Shown piece after piece: positions 24,479 to 37,681 of a stretch of 64,000 nucleotides of DNA. Position 1 is the stretch's first letter. Each line of letters opens with the position of its first letter. The stretch is taken from the NCBI RefSeq assembly GCF_024679245.1, contig NC_090177.1, positions 28,670,675-28,734,674 on the forward strand, given 5' to 3'. The stretch comes from Pseudorasbora parva. Lineage: Eukaryota; Chordata; Actinopteri; Cypriniformes; Gobionidae. A program made the translations under genes and the position numbers. The notes under the pieces are model-generated. The model was not told where the DNA came from. It saw only the letters and a program-made list of their open reading frames with translations, and did not search any database.

Positions 24479-26799
24479 CAGGCTCTTACATTTAGATTCA
24501 GTAATAATGAAAAGGTTATTGGTCAGTTATTGAAATGCCTTATTTTCAAAAATATCAAAATAGTTAATTCATGGGTATTTAATAAAGGGGTATTTTGCTG
24601 CAAAACCAGCCAAGTGTGTTTTTTGTTGTTGTTGTTGTTGTTGTTGTTTTTTTGTTGCAAAAATCTCTAATCCAAACTGTTTGGATAAAAATACATAGTA
24701 AGCAGTAGCAAAATTACAAACATTGGAAACATTGTAGGCAATTGGAAACATTGTAAATGATAAAAGTAGAATTCAAAATGTAACAATTAAGAAACTGGTC
24801 CAAACAGTAGGGGGAGCTGTGATGTGAGCTATGACTGCCCCATCAGTTTCTGTCAGAGTTTTTACAAAAGCACAAGGAACACTGTTGTGTTAACTCGCAA
24901 ATTTCTGTCATTGCAACTGTAATGATGGAAGCTTGGCAAATGAAAGACGGCTCTTTCGCACAGCGTCATTCATCTTGGAATCATAGGATTTGATTCATGG
25001 TTTCTTTGGACTTAGAGGATTTTGCTAACAAAGGGAAGTGGTGTTAAGAGGTTTCTGACAACAAACTGGTATTTCCGAATGGGCTGAAGCTGGGATTTAG
25101 CGGATTGAAAATGAAAGTATTTGATAAATGTATACTATTTGTGAAGAGCATTTGCTCAATATCATTTTGTCGGAGGTGGTGTTTAATGGCTTTTGCATCT
25201 TCATATAGTATGCCTCCTCTCTTACAGATTCAATTTTTGATTTTCCGAACGTGCTTCTCACAAACTAATTATACACCTACATGGCTAGGATTAGGCTTTA
25301 GTTCAGTTAGGACATTTAAGTAGCTTTTAGAAAAGTGCTTTAAAAAACAAAACAAAAAAAACATTACTGGTGCAATGGCACTGAGATGTTTTAAGATATG
25401 TCCAAGTTACTTTCAGTTAAAACAGCTCAAACATTTTTGGCTAAGAGAGACAGAACTACAAATGGTAGTCAGTAAGAGTGGTGATGTGATAAATTTGGGT
25501 TTGTGGTTCTCCCTTTAGCTAGTAATCGTCGTTTAGTAACTAATAACTTTTACCTCCGGTTTCACAGACAAGGCTTAAGATAGTCTCAGACTAAAATGCA
25601 TGTTGGAACTGTTTTCACTTGAAGCAACTTGCACTGAAATATCTTAAACTATGTCAGTACCATTGTTTTGTCTTTCTTGGGTAGTTTTTTTTTTTTTTTT
25701 TTTTCTTAAGGATGTTTATAAAAACGAATTAAAACATAAGCAAATGTGGTTACTATTTAATGTCATGTAAACCATCTAACTATTTCCTTTGCTTATTAGC
25801 TGGCTATCATTAAATTGTTTAATAAATAAATGAAGAGAATGAAGTGGATTGTTGAAGATTTATGTCCAAAGTCAAGTCAAAATGTTTAATTAAAAATAAA
25901 TTATGGTAATACTAAATACTGAATGGCAACGTGATCTTGCCATCTGGTACATCATGGCGCCAGCAACGGCAAGGTCATGGGTGTGATAATTCCCAGAGAA
26001 AGCACATATTGCTTTGAAAACATGTGGCAGTCAAATATGTAATTATACAAAAAGGGTTATGAAGAGTAACCGTAATATTCGCAAACACATTTTGAGGAAA
26101 TCTTTTTTTTTTTTTTTGTTCTAAACCTCCACATACATAATCAGTTTCTAAAAAAATGTCAACATTTTCCCATTTCTATAAGGCATAACTTATGTTTAAT
26201 TTCATACCAGCACACATGAAGTGCTAAAGCTTAGAGTTGTTGATCTAACTGAATGCTGGCATTTAGAGGCAGACGTAGATGCAATTTATTCTGTTTGAGT
26301 ACATTTCTTCACATGTCTTGCTTTGATCTGCTCTTACTGCTCTCATGTTCCTTGCATATCTTTTTTTTTCTTTTTTTTTTCACTTTTCAATTATTAAGAT
26401 CCATTGCCCTTTTCTCACCTCCTCATATCACTGTTTGCCCCATTGTGCTCTGGGTGGAATGGTGATATGTTTCCATGGGGACTGAATTCACTCTTTCATT
26501 TCTGTCACATCACAGTGTGTTTAATTAAAGGATATAGGTTTTTGATTAAGCACTCTGGACTTCTGAAGGTGTTTCAGGTCCCTTTTCCAGTTTTTCTTCT
26601 TTCTAATTCTTGTTTCACTTTGGCTTGTCACACTTGACATTTTTAATCTAGGGTCGTCTCATCCAAAAAGGAATTTGTATTAATATCTTGCTTCTGTTGA
26701 ACAAAAAAGGAAAATGTTTGAAGAACGACTTTAATCAATTATATATAATTATATATAATATATATAATATATAATATTTTGCATTCTACAAAAGAAATG
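24479..26799. other. AT-rich sequence, no gene recognised
   Basis: Contains a (GTT)n tract at 24624-24647 and T-runs near 25687 and 26102. No coding signal or element boundary recognised. Confidence 0.4.
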
Positions 26800-26877
26800 C
26801 ATATGGGTTTCAAAGGGAATGAGGGTGAGTAAATAATGACAGCATTTTAATTTTTGGATGAACTATCCATTTTTGTT
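26800..26877 (-). mobile_element. TTAA-type element end (fragment)
   Basis: GGGAATGAGGGTGAGTAAAT ... TTTTTGGATGAACTATCC matches the terminal region of the TTAA/GTTAGTTCACCC-type family. Only the end is recognisable. Confidence 0.45.
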
Positions 26878-27144
26878 CTGCATGCCATTTACTGTAAATA
26901 TCACAAAACTCTTTTTGTGAATATCTGACTTTACAAGGGACTATTTTTTAATGTATTATAATTTATTTTATGAATTAGACATAGTGAAAAAAAGATTAAC
27001 AGGTCTGAGTGATTCAGTGAAGGGGGTTTAATTTCAATTGATAATTGGTTAATTAAAAAACAGCAGTCAGAGTAATTTGTTCACAGATTGGACATTCATG
27101 GATTTTTAATGGTGACTTTATTAAATTGGAAATTTAATAATAAT

Positions 27145-28155
27145 AGGCAGCAAGTGAACATTTTGTCCTCAAAGTAATGTGTTAGAAGCAGGAAAAATTG
27201 ACAAGCGAAAATATTTGAGTGAGTTTAACATGGGCTAAATTCTGATGGCTAGAAGACAGGGTCAAAACATCTACAAAACTATAGCTCTTGTGGGGTATTC
27301 CTGGTCTGCAGTGGTCAGTATCTATCAAAAGGGGTCCAAGGAAGGAACAGTGGTGAACCAGCAACAGGGTCATGGGTGGCCAAGGCTCATTGATGAACGT
27401 GGGAACCGAAGGCTGGCCCGTGTGATCCAATCAAACAGATGAGCTACTGTAGCTCATACTGCTCAAGAAGTTAATGCTGGTTCTGATAGAAAGGTGTCAG
27501 AATACACAGTGCTTCACAGTTTGTTGTGAATGAGGCTGCATAGCTGCAGGCTTGTCAGGGTGCCCATGCATCGGAACTGGACCACCAAGCAATGAAAAAA
27601 AGTGTCCTGGTTTGATGAATTACATTTTCTTTTACAACACGTGGATGGGTGCATGTGCGTCGCTTACCTGGGGAACACATGGCACCAGGATGCACGAGGG
27701 GAAGAAGGCAAGCCGGCGGAGACAGTGCAAGACTTTGGTCAATGTTCTGCTGGGAAACCTTGGGTCCTGCCATCCATATGGTTGTTACTTTGACATATAC
27801 CAAAGCATTGTTGCCAACCATGTACACCCTTTCATGGAAACGGTCCATATTCCCTGGTGGCTGTGGCTCTTTCAGCAGGATAATGCGCCTTGCCACAAAG
27901 CAAAAATGGTTCAGCAGTAGTTTGAGGAACATAACAACGAGTTTGAGGTGTTGAATTGATCTCCAAATTCCCCATATCTCAATCCAATCGAGCATCTGTG
28001 GGATGTGCTGAACAAACAAGTCCGATCTATGGAGGCCCCACCACGCAACTTATATGACTTAAAGGATCTGCTGCTAATATCTTGGTACTAGATACCACAG
28101 AACACCTTCAGAGGTCTAGTGGAGTCCACGCCTCGACGGGTCAGGGCTGCCACTT
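27145..28155 (+). pseudogene. Tc1-like transposase, near full length but broken
   Basis: Same family as the fragment at 4100-4402. Recognisable pieces in order: a helix-turn-helix region (SWSAVVSIYQKGSKEGTVVN near 27288), HHVDG-like and PGEHMAPGC blocks near 27650-27690, a second catalytic aspartate in FQQDNAPCHKAK near 27873-27910, and the third catalytic residue in NPIEHLWDVL near 27980. The expected start ATG reads ATT, an in-frame TGA lies at about 27439, a block between the DNA-binding and catalytic regions is missing, and several frameshifts occur. The protein acted as a cut-and-paste DDE transposase; this copy is inactive. Neither terminal repeat is intact. Confidence 0.85.
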
Positions 28156-28390
28156 GCCACACAGACATGAGAGATGTCAGAACATTATATTCTCTGTTTA
28201 TGTAACCCAATGTCATTTTTACGTTAAAAGTGTGTTTGTTTTCCACCAGGTGACAGACATCCCCCACTAAAGCATGGCATATCCATGAATGTAAATTATA
28301 AATGTAGATCTTCTTATATATATATATAGTTTTTTTTTACCCACATATTGTCAATTTAGGCAATAAAACTTGTGTTTTTGTGATCACTAT
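28156..28390. other. AT-rich sequence
   Basis: No gene recognised; short (TA)n at about 28315-28328. Confidence 0.4.
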
Positions 28391-28685
28391 AACTCTAATC
28401 TTGTCATATTTGTAATATGTCGTTAGTTTTACTGTCGTGCTCGTGTTCTATCGAGTTGTTCATGAGAACGGTTTGTGTTTTTGTGATGGAAGGGGTGACT
28501 TTTTCATTGAATATTCGACCTGGATTAGTTACACAGATTCTGCTGCAGTCGTTGCCTGGGTTACGTATGTGATGGGTGGAGCTATCAGAATAGGGCCGAG
28601 ACCCTTTTGGAGGTAGGGGCGTGTTTGTTTTGGTGATTTGAAATATCAACAACGATTACCAGAAATCACTTACCCCACCTTTAAT
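28391..28685 (-). mobile_element. TTAA-type element end
   Basis: The segment ends CACTTACCCCACCTTTAA, the mirror of the TTAAAGGTGGGG-type terminus seen in TTAA-inserting fish elements. It is GC-richer than its neighbours. The left end is not found. Confidence 0.4.
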
Positions 28686-31175
28686 GAAGATTAATAAATA
28701 TTAGCTGGTTATTAAAAATGGTTAAAAATTAAATCAATATAGGACTGACATGACAGGCAGTGTAGAATCCACTGTATTGTTCATTCCTACTTTAGTATAC
28801 AAGCAATATATTAAATACAACAAAGAAATGTATCAATGCTGCCCAGCGATTATTTTCAATAAAATAGCTTCACTATAAAAGAGCTATGTTATCTTTCTCG
28901 GCAAGGAGTTGGTAACATCACTGTTTTTTGAAGCAATTAAACTCACCACCTCACTGTTGTGCTTGTATAAATGACCTCAGAGCTCAGACTCAGGCCCATA
29001 AATAAACACAGACTTGTGTTTGAAATACTATTTTCTGTGAATAGAATATCAAACTGGATATTAAACTGCAAGTTTACCTGTGTTTTTAGAAAGCCAGCTT
29101 TTATCCACAGTGGAGACACTGCGTGTGCACATGGTTGCCAGTTTGAGTAAAATTTCGTCTTTTTATTACGTCTCGTGACATCAGTTATGTTCCTCTCTAA
29201 GTCCATAAACCCAAACTGTGTCTGACTTCCACCTCCTCCACCACTCTCAGCAAAGCCAGAGAAGTAATTTGTATTCAAATTAGTATTCCTATCCCAGCCA
29301 GGCATAGTGGTTTGGGCCAAATTCCTAGCTTAGACTACTTTACCTCGGACAGGATGCCAAATATTCTATACTATATCTGATTATAAATGCAAACTTGTTA
29401 AATAAAATAATAGAAATGTGTCTCCGCTCTCATGTTCGGTCCGGTGTCATGCTTCGTGTTGATATGAGCCAGGGGCCACTACTCCATTCTCTCAATTACA
29501 CGCCACCTGTGCCTCAAGCACCTGTGATAAATCAATAATCTACTCACTTGTTTACTTCAGCTGGAAGCACTTACAGCACAGCACTGACATGTTACTACAA
29601 GAATGTGCAGAGGACTCCATGTTCTCACTCTTCTGCTGATATTGATGAGCTAATATTGATGAGCATTCATAAGAATGCACTGTTGAAAGTCATGACTGTC
29701 AGATATGAGGATGATGATCTCTGACCAGTGCATAAATTTGAGACAGAGCAGATTTTTTTTTCTGGTACCCTAGTTGATCTTGTTTAATGTGTCATTAGAC
29801 TGAAATGTAGCCTATTATATGGCTATATTAAAACGCAAATGTATACACTCTATACCTTTGCTAATTTTCACAACACCATATACAAGGCTGGGTGACATGA
29901 ACAATAATGTACAATCATGACTTTTTGATCAGCATTGCGTATATCAGTATACCATTTTAAACATTTTCTTACTCATGTTTTAGGCAACCGACTTTATTGA
30001 CGATATTTGTGATCAGCATATCTTTGCATAAATGATATGGGACTGTGTTAGTTATTTATTTATGCCTCTTTGATTTCCTTTCTAATGGTGTGCATGTTGG
30101 CAAATGCTGATTTATAGTTGTAGGCCTATTATGCAGAACTGTTTGTATGTTCATGCTTAAATGTCAGCTGCCTAGAACAATTTTTCATTTCGAGTTTTTA
30201 ACTGGAATGCATGTTTTTTAGTATTTAATTAGAAAGTGAGGTCAAAGCAGAGTCCAAATTAAAGATACTTGCATATATGCCTAGATGACAAAATCCTTGG
30301 GCAGCACATTCCACCAGAATGGCAGGGCAAAAACAAAGGCAATCAATTTGAGACCAAAAAAGGACACAAAAATAGAAGCGTACATTTGTGTTGCCATCGC
30401 AACACTGAGTTTAGCAGCCAACAGCAAACCTGGATGGCCTCTCTCTCTATTTCTCTCCAAAAAACTCCATTTGGAAAACACAAAAATAGTAAAGGAAGTA
30501 GGTTTTTGTCCTCGGTAAGCATATGATGTGATTTAAGATCTGCTGTGTCCCACTAACAAGCCTTTCTTAAAATACTCATACAAAAATTCTGAGTCATCAC
30601 AGCCTTTCATAAAGACCTGCAGACAACTGAACACAGCAAACAAGGAGGCTGGAAACTAACTGGATTGGGGGGAAATAAAGTTTTAATTTCAGTGTAAAAT
30701 CCATTTATTTTAAATTGTATGAGCCGTGTTGTTCCTTCATCAACCTTTGCAATGTTTGTAAAGTAAACATTTCCAAATGAAACTCTACTGTATGGATGGG
30801 AGTGAAATATCTGCTGCAATCTAGAAAGTAGATCCATCAGGACACATTTGATGTATAAATAAAACTGTCTCTTCTAAATGTCAGATCTTAAGTTTCCAAT
30901 AATGGCTGAGGCAGAGTGCCCTGCTCTTAGTTTGGTCTCGATAAATTACGGCTGTTCGTGTTGTGTAAAGCCTGCTTGGCACTGTACACATTTATTTATC
31001 TTGTTTGTTCTTTGCCTTTTTTCATATAAAGACAACGTTTTCAGACAAATTGGCCATTTGTGAAAATGTTGTGTAATTTACTGCCACGCAATAAATATTT
31101 ATTTCACTATTTGTATAGAGAATTATAGTTTTTTTAAATATTTAAGTTCATATTTCTTTGATGAATTTTCATCGT
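28686..31175. other. Intergenic sequence, no gene recognised
   Basis: A minus-strand open frame at 28943-29320 contains a glycine run and ends at a GT donor-like site, but no family was recognised and it is not called as a gene. The rest is AT-rich. Confidence 0.35.
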
Positions 31176-31179
31176 TTAA

Positions 31180-31990
31180 AGGGATCATGAATTGAGAAAT
31201 CAACTTTCCCTTGAGCTTTTGATATATAAGAGGTCATTGTAATGTAAGAATATCCTGTAAGTTTCAGAGCACAAATTTTCCTTTTTTTTCAAAGAAAAGC
31301 TTTTATTGACAGCTAACTCAGCAAACGATCGATCTGTAAATTTGTTTCCCTGTGACGTCAGACAGCAGTGAAACGCTGCCTCATTCGAATACTCCAACTC
31401 CAAACAATCCAACTCGTCTCTGACATGTTTATAGATTAATGCCACGTGAAGCTAAACTGGATCAAACTTCTAAGCAATAAACATGCCATTGAATATTAGT
31501 GTAAAGTGCCTGTTTATGGAAGAGCACAGCCAGCTTCCTTTGGATTCCAACATTACAAATGTGGTTGAACTTTATTTTTAATGAAGTTCCAGCTCACATG
31601 GGTAAGACATTCAGCATTTGTTCGCTATATTTCACAACGGATTTGTCTGTAAATGAGAATGGATTTGCCAACAGAATGAGATTAAAAACGATGATATTGG
31701 ATCTGACAGGAATGGTGCAACACACATTTTTTTATATATATATGTGATAGTATTGCATTGTTACAGATTGTTTGATATCTACTGCTTATGTTTACGTGTC
31801 TAACTAAATATAACTTACCATGCTGTCACATGCCAGAGTATCATGTGTATTTGAGGTCTACAAATTTGTACAAGTGAGGTCATAATTAATAAATTAGCTA
31901 CCTTAAAAATATTACAAATTGCTATGAGATCGTGTTGACAGTCTAATAGATTCCCCTTTAGAATATGAAAATGTTACTTAAGCAAAACAG
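31180..31990 (+). mobile_element. TTAA/THAP (Kolobok-like) element, copy 1
   Basis: Begins AGGGATCATGAATTGAG directly after TTAA (31176-31179). Encodes on the plus strand a THAP-domain remnant at about 31559-31700 with WLNFIFNEVPAHMGKT and ICSLYFTTD. The C-x-x-H zinc pair of THAP domains appears as CSLY, with histidine replaced by tyrosine. Kolobok transposons are known to combine THAP-bearing transposase with TTAA target sites. No transposase catalytic region is left; the 3' end was not located exactly. Confidence 0.65.
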
Positions 31991-31995
31991 TGACC

Positions 31996-32181
31996 ATAAT
32001 CATCCTGAGAATGTTTGAAAAGTGTACTTTGTGTAGTTTGTGTAGTAGTAGTAGTAGTAGTTGTTGTTGTTGTTTTATATCTGTTGGTGCATTGCATCTT
32101 TGTTATCACTTTCACTCTTTAGTGCTGTTTCTAATGCCAAATTTCTCATCTTAATCTCCCCCATATCTCTTAAAAATACTA
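31996..32181. other. AT-rich sequence with GTA/GTT triplets
   Basis: Short triplet run near 32045-32074; nothing else recognised. Confidence 0.4.
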
Positions 32182-32470
32182 GCCTGAAAAGCCAGACCCA
32201 CATCAAGATGTTGGGTCTGGGAACTCAGCATTGACAGGGCTCAATCAGAGAGGCAGGATAAACGGTTGTCTTTCAAATTCCCTCTGCACGCAGTTGGATA
32301 GCACTACAACCAACCAGAGCAACGTGAAGCGGAGCTTGTTGATAATTAAACTCTGAACACATCTTCCCTTGTTAAGAATGACTATTCTGGCCATTCTTTG
32401 TTCTTTTCTCAAAGAACAGCTTAACTCAAATTCACCAGCTTCTTTGTTTACAATTAGCAAGTAGGTAGTC
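32182..32470 (-). mobile_element. Truncated relative of element A, inverted
   Basis: Starts TAGCCTGAAAAGCCAGACCC and runs in reverse orientation through the same blocks as 22830-23159 (CCCTCTGCACGCAGTTGG, TTCTTTGTTTAC). It lacks the other end and abuts the LINE at 32471. Confidence 0.75.
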
Positions 32471-32474
32471 AAGT

Positions 32475-33641
32475 AGTGTGATAGCTCGTCTCTACTCTGA
32501 GCTCCTCCAGAGTGACCAAGCTTCTCCCCCTATCTCTAAAGGACCACCAAGCCACCCTGCGGAGAAAGCTCATTTCGGTAGCCCGTGTACAGTATCTTGT
32601 CCTTTCGGTCATGACCCACAACTCATGACCATAGGTGAGAGTAAGAATGTAGATTGACCGGTAAATCGAGAGCTTTGCCTTACAGCTCAGCTCCTGCTTG
32701 ACTACAAAAAAAAAACAGTACATTCACAGCATTACTGCAGAAAGTGCACCGATCCATCTGTCAATCTCCCGTTCCATCCTTCCCTCACTCGTGAACAAGA
32801 CCCCATGATACTAGAACTCCTACACTTGAGGCAGGAACTCTCCACCAACTTGAAGCGTGCAAACCACCCTTCTCCGACTGAGAACCATGGCCTTGGTTTT
32901 GGAGGTGCTGAATCTCATTCATTTCACTTCACACTTGACTGCAAACTGTCCCAGGGCACGCTGCTGGTACTGGTCTGAAGAGGTCAACATGACAACATCC
33001 GCAAAAAGCAGAGACGAAATTGTGTGGTCCCCAAACCGGACACTCTCTAGCCCCTGGCTGCACCTATAAATTCTGTCCATAAAATCATCAACAGAGCCGG
33101 TGACAAAGGGCAGCCCTGTCGGAGTCCAACATGCACTAGGAACACCTCTGACTTACTGCTGGCAATGCGAACCAAGCTCCTGCTCTGGTCTTATAGGGGC
33201 TGAACAGCCCTAAGCAGGTGGCCCCAGACCCCATACTACCAGAGCACCCTCCACAAGAGACCCCAATGAACACATTTGAATGCTTTCTCCAAACCCACAA
33301 AGCTGGTTGGTTGGGCAAACTTTAATGAACTGGAGAGGGTCTCGAGCTGGTCCAGTGTTCCACGACCAGGATGAAAACCACACTGTTCCTACTGAATCTG
33401 AGGATCCACTATCGGCTGAATTCTCCTGTCCAATACTCTGGCATAAACTTTCCCTGGAAGGCTGAGAAGTGTGATCCGCCAGTAGTTGGAACACACCCTC
33501 CGTTTCCATTTCTTGAAAAGAGGAACCACCGACCTGGTCTGCCAGTCCAGTGGTACTGTCCCCAACCACCACGAGATGCTGCAAATGAATGTTTGCCAAG
33601 ACAGCCCCACAACATCCAGAGACGTAAGGTACTCAGGGCGG
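32475..33641 (-). pseudogene. LINE reverse transcriptase, 3' portion (broken)
   Basis: On the minus strand the RT reads, from right to left, VPLDWQT..VVPLFKK, then NYWRITLLSLPGKVYARVLD (RT domain entry) near 33400-33540. After several frameshifts it reads AKLSIYRSIYILTLTYGHELW near 32600-32680 and EMSFLRRVAWWSFRDRGRSL near 32540. These are established blocks of fish non-LTR retrotransposon polymerases. The copy is cut at 32470 by the junction with an unrelated element and lacks the C-terminal tail. Its 5' continuation is found at 35665-35745, beyond a 2-kb insertion. Confidence 0.8.
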
Positions 33642-33954
33642 ATGACACAGGTCGGACGGGCTCTCTCTCTCTATCACAACTGGCCCTCGTCCTCCAACTC
33701 TCAATACCACCTCAAGGAGCAGCACCACAGGGACACACAACAGACAGACAACAACAGACAAGTATAAAAACAATCATTATTGTAGTAAAACGTCAATGAT
33801 AAAGCAGTGGCAAGGTGGCCGTTGACAGACTGTCAACTGGATAGAGCAAAGGAAGTTAAGTATCTCTCTCTTGAAACTGGATAGCCATTGGCAGACTCTC
33901 GATGCCATCCATGACTAGGTTCAAGCAGACAAGACAATGAATGACTTGGCTCAC

Positions 33955-34475
33955 ATTAATGGCATCCACGGCTTGTAGCAACTCGTGCCGTGGACATTCA
34001 CAGCTCGTAACGTCTCAGGTAGGTTACCGGGCATTCACAGCTTATAGCAGCTCGTGCGAGTTGCCGGACATTCACAGCTTGCAGCGGCTCATGTAACTGG
34101 ACACAGCAGAGAGAAAGGTGAGTATATTCGGCCACAGCAACAGGCATTCACAGCTTTTAGCGTCTTCGGGCACTTGGTTCAGCAGACAGAACAATGAATA
34201 ACTTCACTCAAGTTACCGGGCATTCATAACTTGTAGCAGCTCATGTGGGTTACTGGGCATTCACAGCTTTTAGCAGCTCTTTCAGCTGGATAAAACAGGG
34301 AGAGTGATCAGTAGGTTCGGCCACAACAACAGGCATTAACTGCCTTTAGCATCTTCTGTAAATGAGTTCAAACAGAAATTCAATTAATCACTTCAACCAC
34401 GTTACCGGGCATTCACAGCTTTTAGTAGCTCTTTCAGCTGGCGGGGCATCCACAGCTTTTAGCGGCTCATGTGAC
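33955..34475. repeat. Degenerate tandem repeat (GGCATTCACAGCTTTTAGC units)
   Basis: At least nine copies of a motif related to GGGCATTCACAGCTTTTAGC, often followed by AGCTC(A/T)TG and then TTACC, with irregular spacing. No coding frame runs through it. Confidence 0.8.
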
Positions 34476-35095
34476 TGGACACAGCAGAGGAAAAGGTTAT
34501 CATTTTTGGATAGAACTCCCAATGTCTTCCGCAATTCAATCCCACACTTGTGTTTTACTGTAACCCACACAAATCCCCACACGTGAAAGTGTATAAATGG
34601 CACTACAAATCTCACAACTCACAGAAAAGGCATGGACATGGGGTCTTCTCCATCACTCACTGATGTTGGATTGGACAGCAAAATAACTCTACAGCGCAAG
34701 TCATTTGATGCAGTCACAATCCTTCTCAAACAACTTTCAATCATTATCCAATTCCATACACTTCATCAAGGCAACAATTGTTCCATCATCCACCATAAAT
34801 TCGACTTTATCACCTCAGGTGCTGCCCTCACATCAATCTCTCACACAAATCCCCTCTGCATGCTTTCTCTCTCCTTGGCCGTGCCTCCACTCTCTGCCTG
34901 CTGCTCTTCCGCGGTTCCTCCGTGTTCCTCCTTGTCTCGTGCCGCCCGTGCTGTTCTCGCTCTTCAACTGCTGCTTTGCCCTCCTTTGACTTCTCACAAT
35001 GCACTTTTTATGTGACTGAGCATCGGCACGCCCCGATCACTGATCTGTTTCTCTGACTGCCGCACCTGCTAGTAATTTCCACTAAAATACACACT

Positions 35096-35546
35096 GGTGC
35101 TGTGTTCCACTTCACTTTAAGACACATACTTCCAAACTTCCCTAAGCACTTCCCCTAGGGGGAATCCCCACCGCCATTTTGAAGTATGTTCAACTTCGTG
35201 AAGTGGACAAGGAAAGATTATATAGACAGACCCTTGTTTTAGACCAATGGAGCGAGTCTACTTCATATGTACACTTCAGGCAGCTTCATATCCCACAATG
35301 CAATGCGATTGTGACGTCACCGCATATCATGTTTAATTTACCCCACCACAAACAACTCAAATATATTTTTAAAACATTTAAGACAATACAAATACACCTA
35401 TATACAAATAGAATGTTGCATTAAACAATTTCGTAAAGGAAAACAATATATAGGCACTTCAAAATGGCGGCGGGGATTCCCCTGAGGAGAAGTGTTTAGG
35501 GAAGTTCGCAAGTGCGTGTCTAATAGTGGAGTGGAACACAGCACTG
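35096..35546. mobile_element. Palindromic MITE with about 90-bp inverted ends
   Basis: The left end (GGTGCTGTGTTCCACTTCAC) and the right end (ending GAGTGGAACACAGCACTG) are complementary, and the match continues through AACTTCCCTAA and CCGCCATTTTGAAGT blocks. A CAGTGCTG-type end suggests hAT. It lies within the 2-kb insertion. Confidence 0.8.
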
Positions 35547-35664
35547 GAACGCAGCACCGGAACCGGCGGACTCTTTGGTCCCTCACCGGACATGTTCCCT
35601 CCGGAAACTCCAACTCTTATTTTTGGGTTCCGCCTTAGTTCAAAAACTCGTCACCCATGACACA

Positions 35665-35745
35665 AATCTCATCCACCCCTGGTGCCTTGCCACAGAGGAG
35701 CTTTTAACTACCTCTGTGATTTAAGCTCTGCTGCTTTCCTTTATG
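35665..35745 (-). pseudogene. LINE reverse transcriptase, 5' continuation
   Basis: The minus strand reads GGTGGATGAGAT near 35670, preceded by the V-KLL-GKAPGVDEI type block (from AAGCTCCTCTGTGGCAAGG). This is the sequence expected immediately upstream of the LINE at 32475-33641. Similarity fades beyond 35745, so the LINE is 5'-truncated. Confidence 0.65.
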
Positions 35746-35746
35746 C

Positions 35747-37487
35747 AACACTTTGTTTGTTGTGTTAGGATGACAAACAGTTTTAGTTACATTTTTAGGC
35801 TGATCTGCCTCAGCAGTCTAACAGCAATGTCAAAATGATGCCCAATCAGATCAATGAAGGCAGGGCTTAATGTTCACTAAATGCTTTACACTATGCTTTA
35901 TATTTTATAGTGTTATACTTAGAGTGCATAATATGTAAATAGCTATACATATAATATTTGACAACTGTTTTAAGATAGAGATGTGCAACGACCCTCAGAA
36001 ACTTGTAATTTCTTCATTTTTAATTGAAAATGCTTGTAAAATAAATTGAAAATTTATATGATCCATATCATTTATAACTAAATGTGATGAGACAAGAAAC
36101 ACAAATACGATGGATGTATGCATATTTAAAAATAAAATATTATTTGCAAATAGCTAAAAATTGATTATTTTATAACAACTGTCTGGTTCCAAAAACACAC
36201 CCGGAAGTAAGTTCAGCCAACCCTGAGTAATGCTGGCCTCACATGCTCTCGGAAATTTCGTACTATCCACTTCTGTAAAAGTTTTATTTTTTTTATTTTA
36301 TTTTTTATGTTTAGTCATTTTGCTTCCACATTGCTTCAAAACGTACTTACCCATAAACAAACCCTGTTGTGTCACATAACCTGCTTTCTGGAATACCCCC
36401 CAGCACAATGAAGAACCTCAATCATACAGAGCTGAATACTACCCGCTGTTTAATCTCCTGTGCTTCTAGCAGACAGACTGTGGCAGTACTACACAAAGCT
36501 TTTAGCAGACAAAAGATGAATCCGGTGAAGAAAATTAAAAGGCGGATTAAATGTCTGAGTCAGACCCCAGTGACCCTCTTAGACCCTAGTGAGTAAATAA
36601 ACAAAAAGAAAAAAAGGAAAGAAGCCTTTGCTTCGGTTTCCTTGGACATATCTGAAGACCCATTCAGTTTAAATGTTAAAAGGAAACAATTGAGCAAAGC
36701 TATTTAAATTGAGAACCCTGCAAAGATATGCACAGTGGCTGGTATTCGAATATGAATATGAATATGAATTGAAGCTTTGACTCTGGGGTCAAAAAATGAC
36801 TGCTAGCTCTCATTTAAAAGAAATTCTGTAAAGATCATATATAAATAATACTACTGAAGGTAAATAAATAAATACATAATAATAATAATACTTCAAAAAG
36901 TTTAATAATGTGTGAGATGACATTGTCACTCACCAAACAAAAAACACTTCTTGAAAGTCCATGCATTTACTGTGTGATGTATAGCCTATTATTATTATAA
37001 TGCAGTTAGAAAGCCAAAAAAAGTAAGATATGGGGGCAGAAATGCCCATCTTGTATTTATATCATATGATGTCACTAATATCAAAAGCACAAAATTGTTG
37101 TTTTTCTGAATATCATACTGGTTTTATACAACTGTTTTATATACAAGATTTAAATATTGCTAGTAACATTTTAAACACGAAATTGTTGATTTTTGATGTA
37201 TTTCAGCAACAAAAATCTACTGCTCAATTAATTCTTCCTTAGCATTTACAGCGCATAGAGCGTATAACAAAATCGATCATTTAAGTGACAATTTGTTTGC
37301 AGACAGGGAGTCAGAACGAATCATGTACTGTGCACAAGTTTTATTAACAAAATCACACAACTAATCTAACATAAACGCACACACACAAATCACACATACA
37401 TGGGGTAGAATGGAATGTGAAAGTGACTGAAAAACCTGATCAGAACAGAGGAATGAAGCTATGGGAAAAGAGTCCAACACCTGGGAG
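35747..37487. other. AT-rich sequence, no gene recognised
   Basis: No coding signal; contains a (GAATAT)n-like short run near 36747. Confidence 0.4.
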
Positions 37488-37681
37488 AACGTCTCGGCTT
37501 ATGTCTATAACACTTGTTCCCTGAGAGGGAACGAGACACTGCGTCGTCACTCTGGGAACGCCCTCAGTGTGATGCCTCTAAAGTATGAATGAAATCTATC
37601 CAATTCTGATTGGTGCTGCGCCAGACGTAGTAGATGACGGCATAACTGGAAGATACAAAGCGACGCAGATACACACAAACA

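Larger units (their letters stand above)
33650..35656. mobile_element. 2.0-kb insertion of unknown class in a LINE
   Basis: Flanked by the exact 8-mer ATGACACA (33642-33649 and 35657-35664). The LINE sequence is continuous across it when one copy is removed. Ends GGTCGGACGG and CTCGTCACCC are not good inverted repeats. The interior has degenerate tandem units of the form GGCATTCACAGCTTTTAGCAG over 33955-34475 and a nested MITE at 35096-35546. No coding domain recognised; the 8-bp duplication would fit hAT-, P- or Zisupton-like insertions. Confidence 0.65.

Noticed and set aside
28943..29320. 125-codon minus-strand frame with a glycine run, a possible host exon
   Set aside because: No family recognised, no matching splice partners found; kept as unassigned.
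33371..33799. Plus-strand open frames over the LINE
   Set aside because: They are complements of RT-coding sequence on the minus strand and continue into the inserted element.
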